From Hymenobacter puniceus (lineage in GTDB: Bacteria; Bacteroidota; Bacteroidia; Cytophagales; Hymenobacteraceae), in NCBI RefSeq assembly GCF_014333525.1, contig NZ_JACSCX010000009.1:41831-105830 (forward strand): a stretch of 64,000 nucleotides of DNA, read 5' to 3'. The position numbers were made by a program, and so were the translations under genes. Every line of letters starts with the position of its first letter. Position 1 is the first letter of the stretch. The notes beneath the pieces are model-generated. The model was given only the letters and a program-made list of their open reading frames with translations. It had not been told where the DNA came from and made no database searches. Below, piece by piece: positions 1-7,079 of this stretch.

Positions 1-581
1 AGGGCCAGGGCCGTGGACCACGACACCGGGGGCTGGCCTTCGTCGCGCACATCCAGCTTGTAGACGATGCCCACCGTGCCTTCGGGAATATCCACGGTGA
101 AGACCTTGCGGCTGATGTGCATGCAGTTGCTGCAGTGAATGGAGGCGGTACTCAGCGGCAACGCCTCCTGCATGACCGACTTGCACTTGATTTCCCGTCC
201 ATCGTCGCGCCAGCTGCGAAAGTCGGATTGCTGCACGCCGTTGACGTACGTGCCCTTAAAGCTAACCTGGCCGTTTTCGTGCCAGCCGCAACACAGTCCG
301 GTGGGCTTGTCGGGGGATTCGCTGGCCATCTTGCCTTCCCACTGCTTTTTCCAGGACGGATAAAAGTAGTCCCGCACCGTGCCAATGGTTTTGCCAGCGT
401 CGTCGTGCCGGGCAATGCGGGCGTAGCTGACTTCTTCCAACGTTTCGGTGCGTTCCCAGTCCCGGTCGAAGTAGACTGTATCGGCGGGCGGCAGCGAAAC
501 CGCGGCGGGCTTGGGTCGCTGGGCGAGCGTGGGAATGCTGACAATCAGAAGTAGAAATTGAAGAATGTAAAGTTTTGCCAT
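1..581 (-). CDS. Secreted YwqK/MORN-like repeat protein, C-terminus beyond window
   Basis: The complement reads from ATG at 581 to the window edge without a stop, giving about 193 codons of an incomplete gene. The first 21 residues form a signal peptide with a hydrophobic core (ILQFLLLIVSIP) and an LAQ cleavage-like end, so the product is exported. Around residues 84-100 it has GWHENGQVSFKGTYVNG, the tyrosine/glycine pattern of MORN-type YwqK repeats. A later stretch, IHCSNCMH, holds a cysteine pair. The family's biochemical role is unclear and MORN-like repeats are generally taken as surface or interaction modules. It diverges from the SEC-C gene at 736. I am confident it is coding, less so of the family. 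Confidence 0.7.
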   Translation of the reverse strand, partial: MAKLYILQFLLLIVSIPTLAQRPKPAAVSLPPADTVYFDRDWERTETLEEVSYARIARHDDAGKTIGTVRDYFYPSWKKQWEGKMASESPDKPTGLCCGWHENGQVSFKGTYVNGVQQSDFRSWRDDGREIKCKSVMQEALPLSTASIHCSNCMHISRKVFTVDIPEGTVGIVYKLDVRDEGQPPVSWSTALA

Positions 582-735
582 AGAGACTTTGCTAGTAGAA
601 TAAGCGGAAGGGCGGTCGGTAAAAGTACTAACTAGATGCTTTTACACTAATTAATGCCGCCCAATAAAATGGTCAGTAGCTGGCCACGTATTTTGGTAGG
701 CTAATTCCACCCCCTATTACCCTTTACTTGCGCTC

Positions 736-1416
736 ATGCTACACGCTACTACCCCTCCAGACAAGAATGATGCTTTCGTTACCAAGCTACTTGATAAGTT
801 GAAGGCTGAGTTCGAACCCGAGTTGGTACCTATACGGCCGGAGCCTTATGCCAAATCGCTAAACTGCTTTGCCAATGTTATGGAAAAGGTGAAGTGGGAT
901 GGCGGGCGAATTCACTACGGATGGGCTATCCACAAAACAACTATCCTGTGCGAAGCGGAAAGGCATGCGGTCTGGGAAGATGAGCAGGAAGAGCTCACGG
1001 ACATCACCCCAACTGAAGTGCAGGCCGAACACACGCTTTTCGTTTCAGACCACGAAGGGTTCGAGTATACCGGCCAAGACACGGACAATGTGCGAATCAA
1101 CATCACCGGCAACCCAGTGGTAGACGATTTCATTCGAGTTAACGAAACGCTTTCCAGGATTCACGCCTACGGTACGCGAGCAGATGACATGTACATGCAA
1201 CTTCCTGACGCTGCCATGGAGCTTCACCAATACTACGACGCGTTGAAAAATGTCTTGCAGGGATTCATTTACATGGGCGGTACGCCCAAGAAGCATTGTC
1301 TGTGCAAAGGACCTGACCGCTACAGAAACTGTCACGGCAAAAGTATTGGCCCACGCATCAAAGCAGACCTGCGACAGCTCAAGACTATTCTAGGTGAACC
1401 AGGCCGCTCGGCATAG
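736..1416 (+). CDS. SEC-C zinc-motif domain protein of unknown function
   Basis: A 226-residue soluble protein. Near the C-terminus, C188-x-C190-x8-C199-H200 matches the SEC-C zinc-binding motif (CxCx8C[H/C]) known from the tail of SecA and from many small accessory proteins. The rest carries no motif I recognise and has no signal peptide or membrane segment. ATG at 736 is the first start after the upstream stop. It is followed by a 15-bp-armed inverted repeat (1423-1459) and then by a tyrosine recombinase on the same strand. A role cannot be assigned; SEC-C usually points to zinc-dependent protein or nucleic-acid contact. Confidence 0.75.
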   Translation: MLHATTPPDKNDAFVTKLLDKLKAEFEPELVPIRPEPYAKSLNCFANVMEKVKWDGGRIHYGWAIHKTTILCEAERHAVWEDEQEELTDITPTEVQAEHTLFVSDHEGFEYTGQDTDNVRINITGNPVVDDFIRVNETLSRIHAYGTRADDMYMQLPDAAMELHQYYDALKNVLQGFIYMGGTPKKHCLCKGPDRYRNCHGKSIGPRIKADLRQLKTILGEPGRSA

Positions 1417-1422
1417 GCCATC

Positions 1423-1459
1423 AATAAGGTATGATAAGTCTTAGTTATCATACCTTATT
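1423..1459. other. loxP-like inverted repeat, candidate recombinase core site or terminator
   Basis: Two perfect 15-bp arms, AATAAGGTATGATAA (1423-1437) and its exact reverse complement (1445-1459), flank a 7-bp asymmetric spacer, gtcttag. Paired arms around a 6-8 bp spacer is the architecture of tyrosine-recombinase core sites such as loxP and dif, and the site lies 57 bp upstream of a tyrosine recombinase start. The alternative is an AT-rich terminator for the SEC-C gene; the stem is poor in GC and no clean T-run follows, which weakens that reading. Confidence 0.5.
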
Positions 1460-1516
1460 CATTACTTTTGGGAACCGACCACTTATCGCGTTTTCACTCC
1501 TTATATATAGGCTGCC

Positions 1517-2476
1517 GTGAGCTCCGTTCCCGTCGTTCCCTCATCGCCCAGCTCCATGGGCCTGGCGCACCTGACCCAGCACACGACTCGGTACGTCGAA
1601 GCCGGCTTGCAAGGCGCGCCCAATACGGCCCGGGCGTACGCCGGCGACTGGCGCCGCTTCACCGAGTGGTGCACCGAACACGGACAGGTCGCGCTGCCGG
1701 CGTCGGTGGATACGCTTGCCGGCTATGTGACGCACCTGGCCGAAGCCGGCAAAAAAGTGTCGACTATTCAGCGCAGCTGCGCGGCTATTAGCAAAGCCCA
1801 CGCCCTGCGTGACCTAGCCTCACCCACGGAGGACAAGAAATTCAAGGTGCTGATGGACGGCATCAGCCGATTGAAGGGCGTTCGGCAAAAGCAGGCGCCA
1901 GCGTTTTCGCTGGCCAGCTTCAAGCGCATCCTCAAGCACCTCGATGCCAGCACGCCGGCCGGCTTGCGTGATAAGGTCATCCTGCTCTTAGGCTTTACCG
2001 GCGCCTTCCGGCGGTCGGAGCTGTCGGCGCTAGACCTGGACGACTTGACGTTTTCCGAGGACGGGCTCACCATCAACCTCAAACGCAGCAAGACCAACCA
2101 GCTGGGGGAAGCGGAAGAAAAGGCCATTTTCTACTCGCCGGACCCCACCCTGTGCCCCATTCGCACGCTGCAGGCTTGGCTACGGTTGCTAGAACGCACG
2201 TCGGGACCGATTCTGGTCTCATTCCGCAAGGGCAGCCGGCTCACAGACCGGCGGCTGACCGATGTGCACCTCAACAAAATTGTGCAGCGGCACCTGGGCC
2301 CGAAGTTTACAGCTCACTCGCTACGGGCTTCCTTCGTGACGGTGGCCAAGCTCAACGGCGCCGACGATAGCGAGGTGATGAACCAGACAAAGCACAAGAC
2401 GAGTGAAATGATTCGCCGTTATACACGCCTCGATAATGTGCGCCAACACAATGCCGCTCAAAAGTTAGGTCTGTAA
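1517..2476 (+). CDS. Tyrosine recombinase/integrase (XerD/phage integrase family)
   Basis: A site-specific recombinase of 319 residues from a GTG at 1517; an in-frame ATG at 1556 is an equally good start. The N-terminal half resembles a SAM-like core-binding domain (about residues 20-105). The catalytic half shows the expected constellation: R165 in FRRSEL, a lysine in the beta-hairpin LKRSKTNQ, H267-S-L-R270, H293 in TKHKT, and nucleophile Y302 in RRYTRL. All active-site positions are present, so it should be functional. On plasmids such enzymes commonly resolve multimers or integrate cassettes. The adjacent loxP-like repeat (1423-1459) is a plausible substrate, which is inference. Confidence 0.92.
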   Translation: MSSVPVVPSSPSSMGLAHLTQHTTRYVEAGLQGAPNTARAYAGDWRRFTEWCTEHGQVALPASVDTLAGYVTHLAEAGKKVSTIQRSCAAISKAHALRDLASPTEDKKFKVLMDGISRLKGVRQKQAPAFSLASFKRILKHLDASTPAGLRDKVILLLGFTGAFRRSELSALDLDDLTFSEDGLTINLKRSKTNQLGEAEEKAIFYSPDPTLCPIRTLQAWLRLLERTSGPILVSFRKGSRLTDRRLTDVHLNKIVQRHLGPKFTAHSLRASFVTVAKLNGADDSEVMNQTKHKTSEMIRRYTRLDNVRQHNAAQKLGL

Positions 2477-2578
2477 TTCTCAAATTAACACTAGCTAATA
2501 GTTCAGACACTAGTACATCCCCACCGGTGGAAGGAAGTATTGTATAGCCCAGACGTGGTAGTTGCTACTTGAAAATTG

Positions 2579-3319
2579 CTACATCGACTCGAGGGCCCGA
2601 GCATATTTCTCGATATCAATTGCAGGAACGGTGCCTAGTTTTTGAAGCCTGGACAAGAGCTTTAGGAAGAAATAAATTAACGCTTCTTCAGGAGTGCTGA
2701 TTTCCCTAATGTTGTCCGCATCCGCATTATAATGGATGTTAAAGCCTCCTTTATCCAGCACACACCCGATATCAATGTGACTACGGGAGTCAAGACTATC
2801 AATTACATTAATGAACGGTTCACCAAATGCCTCACTCCATGTTGAATCCAAGCTTAGCATGCCGCCGATGATATTGAAATGCTCGCGCGGCTCTTGGATA
2901 CAACCATCAGCGTGATATACGGGGGCATTAGTACGGGTGAGCAATCGTACTGATTTTATCTTCTCACCCGCATATTCCAGCGTCTTCTTATCGAAGTTTT
3001 GTTTGACTTCAAACACAGCATACACGCTTTCCGCTGGAATGTGGTCCATGCCATTCACGGTCCACACGAAAGGGGAGTACTGCCGGTCATGAATCACTAA
3101 ATCTATCTGGTGACTCATGAAGCCATTATGGTCTACCACGAATGCCTTACTGACACAGTACCGTTTCGGCAGGTACTCCTGGAGCCAGGAGCGCCAACTC
3201 TCTTCAGTTACGTCGCCCATTGAGGGTGCATGGGCAACGAGTTGGCGGTTGGTGGTTAGTTTGAGAGACATCTGCTTCTGCAGACTATTGAAGGCAGCTT
3301 TTAAGTCGAAATGGTTCAT
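2579..3319 (-). CDS. DUF6602 family protein, predicted PD-(D/E)XK-type nuclease; putative CBASS effector
   Basis: A 246-residue protein, last gene of the CBASS-like operon; its ATG overlaps the stop of the E2-E1-JAB gene (ATGA, 3316-3319), so the two are translationally coupled. The segment SHQIDLVIHD followed about 30 residues later by AVFEVKQNF gives the D...(E)xK arrangement of restriction-like nuclease folds and matches the DUF6602 pattern as I know it. There is no membrane segment and no recognisable SAVED or other nucleotide-sensing domain. Position and coupling suggest it is the effector switched on by the upstream CD-NTase product. Nuclease activity and ligand binding are inferred from motif and context only. 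Confidence 0.72.
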   Translation of the reverse strand: MNHFDLKAAFNSLQKQMSLKLTTNRQLVAHAPSMGDVTEESWRSWLQEYLPKRYCVSKAFVVDHNGFMSHQIDLVIHDRQYSPFVWTVNGMDHIPAESVYAVFEVKQNFDKKTLEYAGEKIKSVRLLTRTNAPVYHADGCIQEPREHFNIIGGMLSLDSTWSEAFGEPFINVIDSLDSRSHIDIGCVLDKGGFNIHYNADADNIREISTPEEALIYFFLKLLSRLQKLGTVPAIDIEKYARALESM

Positions 3320-5454
3320 GCTGGGGACTGACTATAATTGTGGAGCTTGCCTTTGTGTTGGACGAAAAAATGGGGCACCACCTGATGCTGTTTGGTTTGG
3401 GCGATGAGTAGCAGTGGGGTACTGGCTCGCACCTGAGGGTGGGCCGCCAGTCGGGCAATGGTGGCTTTATCCGTTGAGCTAGGCTGGGAAGGACCATCCG
3501 GGTGCGAGTGCCAATCGCCGAGGTATTGCAGTTGCTCGGGTAGTGCTTGCAACTGCCGGTTAATGCAGGCCGGGTCAGGAGCGAATGAGGCAGGGGAATT
3601 CTTGAATTTGGTCGGAATAATAATTCGGCTGACGATGGCGCAACCACCGTCTTCCGAATAATTTCCTACCAGCACCCCTCCAAACTCTTTCGGATGATGC
3701 AGCAGGGTTAGTTGTTTAATTTGCTCTAGGCACTCGCCGGTGATAACCAGCCGCAGACCTAGCTGATTTTGAGTGTAATGCTGGTCGGCGCTAACCTGGA
3801 TGCCACGACCCGGCACATGGTGCAAGCTGAAGGTGCGGAATGATTTTCTTTGACGGGCCATTTCGGCTAATTCACTAACAGCAAGTCCAACCATTGCTTC
3901 GATATTGGCGCCGGCCGCCCGGAACGTAGGATGCCAACACCCTGCCCCTTCGCGAAACTCAGGATAGGCGGGTCGGCCCACATGAGCCAATAACTGCTCG
4001 CGCCGCTCCTGCAGAGAGCATTCGTCACCCCCAGCTACTGCAATCAATTCTTCGGCTCCTTCCGTGACGGAGATATGAACGACCCGGGTAGCTGGCACGG
4101 CGTGATGGAGCGTGGTGAGCACCTCATTGTTGGCGGAGCAGTCGAATATCAGGTCGTATTTATCCAGCCATGCGGTGGTTTTCGCCCAGTTGTGGGCCCC
4201 GGGCGCGGTGTTCGGTATGCTGTCGTGTATTTGGACTGAGACGTAGGGAGAAAGAGCTTGCAGGTGCTGCTGCAGGGCCAAGCTTTTGGCCGCGCCGGCA
4301 TCCCGGAACCGGTAGCGGCTTCGGCAAATGTTACCTGGCGCAACCAAGTCTGATTCAGCAAAATCTAGTTTTCGCTGGCCACCCCTCACCAAGGTTTCTG
4401 CTATGCAGCTGCCTATTGCGCCAACACCAATAATTAGAACTCGACTACCAACAAGCGCTTCCGTCAGTTGCCCACGCCCAAAGAAGCGAGAGTAGGCGGC
4501 ATTGCTAGCTTCACCCCAGACCAGTCTTTGCTTGCTCAAAGCCTCAAAACGGCTTCGAACGGCGAAGGTCGATGAGTCCCGCCGAAGCAGACTGAGGGGG
4601 AGAAACAAAGTGTCCCACGTTATTTCCTGCCCACCGCTGCCCGGTATTGGGTAGCCGACAGCGAGCATGAATCGGTTGCCCAAGGTAATTGGCGACTGAC
4701 GACGAAACCCGTGGTCCAATCCTAGCTGACGCAACTGCGTGTAGAAGTCTTCCGGTAGCAACGGCAATAGGTCCTTCCAGTGTTCGACACGCAGCTTGTG
4801 CCGCAGGACGGGCTCCTGGCTCAGCAATGTCCACATGCCAGCGTAACGGGCCTGCTGAGCGTTGGCAGCCCACCGAGCTGCAACATTGCCTAAGCCGGAA
4901 CCAAGAAAAGCAGGCGCTTGTGTGGGCAGGTCAACGGCGGTATTGGCGGGGCGAAGCAGTGAATAAGCAAACGTGCCGCTTTGCTGGGTGGCGAAACGGT
5001 CCGCAGTATTGTCCGTGGGTTCCTCGTCGAACAGGAGATGGCCGCATTTGGCTCCGCGAATGGGAATATACTCGTAGTGCTCGTCAATTTCCTCCTGCAC
5101 GTAATACCGCGTCAGCCAGCCGTGCAGCTGCTGTATTTCCTGCGCCAGGCGAGTAGGCAGATGGTTGATGGTGGGAGTGGTCAGACAGAGAAAACCGCCG
5201 TGCAGCGGGAGCTTGGCAACGCCTTGGTGCGCGTAGCCCACTATTTCTTTGGGCCAAAACAATACTTCTCCCTGCGGGTAGGCTTCGGGCACGTGCACGG
5301 TGAAATGCACGGGGCCTTTGGCCGTTTCTACCCTGATGCCACCGACGTGCCGGGCTGGAGCCGCTTCGAATACGAAGGGCTCCAGCAAGGTTACGTTGGG
5401 TTCAGCTGCGAAGAACGTGTTGAAGAACCGTGTATCCGCAACGTTATCAACCAT
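3316..5454 (-). CDS. E2-E1-JAB triple fusion (Cap2-Cap3-like conjugase/deconjugase)
   Basis: A 712-residue protein joining three ubiquitin-system modules. Residues about 1-150 resemble a bacterial E2, with candidate catalytic C90 in HGGFLCL. About 320-560 is an E1/ThiF domain with nucleotide-binding G343-VGAI-G348 and candidate catalytic C506 in GAGCWHPTF. About 570-712 is a JAB/JAMM metalloprotease with E590 and H649-S-H651-x7-S659-x2-D662. In type II CBASS, Cap2 (E2-E1) conjugates the CD-NTase C-terminus to targets and Cap3 (JAB) removes it, normally as separate proteins; here both activities are in one chain. Its ATG lies inside the CD-NTase stop region (8-nt overlap). All visible catalytic residues are intact. 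Confidence 0.88.
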   Translation of the reverse strand: MVDNVADTRFFNTFFAAEPNVTLLEPFVFEAAPARHVGGIRVETAKGPVHFTVHVPEAYPQGEVLFWPKEIVGYAHQGVAKLPLHGGFLCLTTPTINHLPTRLAQEIQQLHGWLTRYYVQEEIDEHYEYIPIRGAKCGHLLFDEEPTDNTADRFATQQSGTFAYSLLRPANTAVDLPTQAPAFLGSGLGNVAARWAANAQQARYAGMWTLLSQEPVLRHKLRVEHWKDLLPLLPEDFYTQLRQLGLDHGFRRQSPITLGNRFMLAVGYPIPGSGGQEITWDTLFLPLSLLRRDSSTFAVRSRFEALSKQRLVWGEASNAAYSRFFGRGQLTEALVGSRVLIIGVGAIGSCIAETLVRGGQRKLDFAESDLVAPGNICRSRYRFRDAGAAKSLALQQHLQALSPYVSVQIHDSIPNTAPGAHNWAKTTAWLDKYDLIFDCSANNEVLTTLHHAVPATRVVHISVTEGAEELIAVAGGDECSLQERREQLLAHVGRPAYPEFREGAGCWHPTFRAAGANIEAMVGLAVSELAEMARQRKSFRTFSLHHVPGRGIQVSADQHYTQNQLGLRLVITGECLEQIKQLTLLHHPKEFGGVLVGNYSEDGGCAIVSRIIIPTKFKNSPASFAPDPACINRQLQALPEQLQYLGDWHSHPDGPSQPSSTDKATIARLAAHPQVRASTPLLLIAQTKQHQVVPHFFVQHKGKLHNYSQSPA

Positions 5455-6463
5455 AGGTAGTAGCGGGATAGGTGGTCTGCTTCACGGCCGCGTTTTGCTC
5501 GTAGCGGCTGGATGCCTTTGCGGGTTCCTTGTCCTTGGGCTTATCCTCGCAGGGGAACTTGGGATTGACCGGGAAATAGAATTTGAGCTTATTACTGTCG
5601 GCCTCAATCTGTTTCAGTGCCCGCTTCATTTCCTTGGCCAGCTTCTTTTTCTGACGGTCGGTGAGGCTGTTGGTGACGTTGTTGCCGGAGTTGCCGGGGT
5701 CAAGCAGGTTGATGGTTTCGATGTTGTCCCTGATGAACTCCATCGTAAGCTTCAGCCGGTCCCACCGGCCGCTGGGCACGTTGGCTTCCCCCTTATCGTC
5801 GAACGACTTGATGGTAAGCAATTCCAACAGAAACGACTTTAGCTTGGTGAAGTGCTCGAATTTCCAAGCCTTCAATAGCTTGACCGTTTCGCGCTCTTTC
5901 TTCCGGCCCTTGATGTGGTCGATTTGCTTGGCGATGTTGGTTTTCATGCGGCCCGACGAGTCCTCGTCGTTGAGGCATAAGTTCAGGTCGAAGCAGCTCG
6001 TGTCATCGTCGCTGATGCGCCGGCCAGGCGTGATGTCGAAGTTGAGTACCTCGTCGTCGACCAAGAAGAACAAGCCGACCGAGACCTTTTGGGCCCGCAC
6101 TTCGGTAAGGTCGCCTACTTCGTCGCTGAACTCGTCGCTTTCGAGGTATTCCAACACGTCGTCGTACATCACCCGCAGGGTGGTGAAGGCGCTGCGCTTA
6201 AAGTTCACGCACAAGTCCATGTCAAACTTGATGTTGATGGCCGTGTGCTTGGCGTAGGAGCCCGAATGCTGAATGCAGCGGATGTTGCTACCGAATTTGT
6301 TTTCCAGCGCGGCCTGCACCTTGTCGCGCTTTTTGCGGTAGCGGTCAGCCAGGCTTTCGTTATCCTCAACCAGGTCTTCTTCCAGGTTGATGCCGTAGGA
6401 GCGGTGCACGCAACCTAGGTAATCGTTCTTGTTTAAGTCCGCCATAACGGTTTTAATGGGCAT
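5447..6463 (-). CDS. CD-NTase (CBASS oligonucleotide cyclase) with C-terminal glycine
   Basis: A nucleotidyltransferase of the cGAS/DncV-like superfamily, predicted to make a cyclic oligonucleotide alarm molecule on phage infection. From the start at 6463 it is 338 residues. The active site is visible as G68-S69-Y, then D81-M-D83, then D143 in LNFDITPG. The C-terminus is basic and flexible and ends ...YPATTYG, a terminal glycine as needed for E1/E2-style conjugation. The open frame extends upstream to 6619, but that part reads as non-protein; 6463 has AGGAGG about 11 nt upstream, and 6445 (MADLNK) is the alternative. It overlaps the next gene by 8 nt. Confidence 0.9.
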   Translation of the reverse strand: MPIKTVMADLNKNDYLGCVHRSYGINLEEDLVEDNESLADRYRKKRDKVQAALENKFGSNIRCIQHSGSYAKHTAINIKFDMDLCVNFKRSAFTTLRVMYDDVLEYLESDEFSDEVGDLTEVRAQKVSVGLFFLVDDEVLNFDITPGRRISDDDTSCFDLNLCLNDEDSSGRMKTNIAKQIDHIKGRKKERETVKLLKAWKFEHFTKLKSFLLELLTIKSFDDKGEANVPSGRWDRLKLTMEFIRDNIETINLLDPGNSGNNVTNSLTDRQKKKLAKEMKRALKQIEADSNKLKFYFPVNPKFPCEDKPKDKEPAKASSRYEQNAAVKQTTYPATTYG

Positions 6464-6560
6464 GTAAGGGGTGGCCTCCTTCCGCAACAGGGCTGCAGAG
6501 GGTGGTAGCAGTAGCCCGGCGCCACTACGGTAGTAACGCCGGGCAGTGCAAAAAATGGGG

Positions 6561-6782
6561 TTAGCCTTTGCTGGATTCCGGGTCGCTGCCGTAGCTGTTC
6601 TTTTCCCGGATTTGACCATTGCGGCCGTGAATCAGCATTTCGCTGCCGCGGCTAGTGGCCATTTGCCGGGCCACCTGAATGGCCTGGACTTGGGTGGAAA
6701 CAATGGTGGCAGCGCGGGATGCGCCAGCGGTTTTGACGGCCCAGCCAGTGGAGCGGGGCACGACATGCAAGTTCTTGGCCAT
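6561..6782 (-). CDS. Small DUF2188 family protein
   Basis: A 73-residue protein starting MAKNLHVVPRSTGWAVK, matching the DUF2188 pattern: HVVP near the N-terminus, GWAVK, an alanine-rich helix with QVARQMA, and a C-terminal hairpin (MLIHGRNGQIREKNSYG) ending DPESSKG. The family is small, soluble and of unknown function. ATG at 6782 is chosen because the conserved N-terminus begins there; the longer frame to 6851 adds unrelated residues. It precedes the CD-NTase by 97 bp on the same strand, so it may be the first gene of the defence operon, but that link is only positional. Confidence 0.75.
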   Translation of the reverse strand: MAKNLHVVPRSTGWAVKTAGASRAATIVSTQVQAIQVARQMATSRGSEMLIHGRNGQIREKNSYGSDPESSKG

Positions 6783-6863
6783 GGATAAGGGCTTCAAGAA
6801 TGGGGCCCACACAGGTAAACTCAGTGGTGGGCGATGCACCGGGCCAGACACAAGGGCGCACTA

Positions 6864-6893
6864 TTGCAGGGCAACAAACATCTGTTACCTTCG
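6864..6893 (+). promoter_or_regulatory. Candidate Bacteroidota promoter reading rightward
   Basis: TTG at 6864-6866 is followed after 19 bp by TACCTTCG at 6886-6893, one mismatch from the -7 consensus TAnnTTTG of the primary Bacteroidota sigma factor, with normal -33/-7 spacing. No convincing protein-coding frame follows on this strand before the hairpin at 6993, so it may drive a short RNA. Confidence 0.4.
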
Positions 6894-6899
6894 TGGCCT

Positions 6900-7030
6900 C
6901 GTATAATCTCACGGTAGGGGTGCGCGGCCGGGGAACCAATCCCGGCACCAGTAGTTCGGGCGCCAACCTTCTTTTACTGCATTTCTACCATGCCGGCTGC
7001 CACTGACCTGTGGCAGCCGGATTGTTTTAT
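6900..7030 (+). ncRNA. Possible small RNA between CBASS and MqsR/Panacea operons
   Basis: A stretch of roughly 130 bp lies between a plus-strand promoter-like element (6864-6893) and a strong hairpin with a U-rich tail (6993-7027). Both flanking operons run on the minus strand, so this would be an independent transcript, antisense to the presumed leader of the DUF2188/CD-NTase operon. No family is recognised. This also accounts for the roughly 300-bp gap 6783-7079, in which I see no gene. Confidence 0.3.
6993..7027 (+). terminator. Intrinsic terminator-like hairpin
   Basis: Perfect 11-bp arms, CCGGCTGCCAC (6993-7003) and GTGGCAGCCGG (7010-7020), enclose a 6-nt loop and are followed by ATTGTTTTA on the plus strand. 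On the minus strand no T-run follows, so it terminates rightward transcription best, although it also sits downstream of the Panacea antitoxin gene. Confidence 0.6.
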
Positions 7031-7079
7031 AAGGGGTTTGGTCAGCAAGGAATTGTTTAAGCGTGTAATGAAAAAACGC

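Noticed and set aside
619..645. GTAAAAG/CTTTTAC inverted repeat between the first two genes
   Set aside because: Arms are only 7 bp of low complexity; could arise by chance, and no promoter or T-run is tied to it.
6463..6619. N-terminal extension of the CD-NTase
   Set aside because: The added residues are basic and low-complexity, and a start with AGGAGG upstream lies at 6463.
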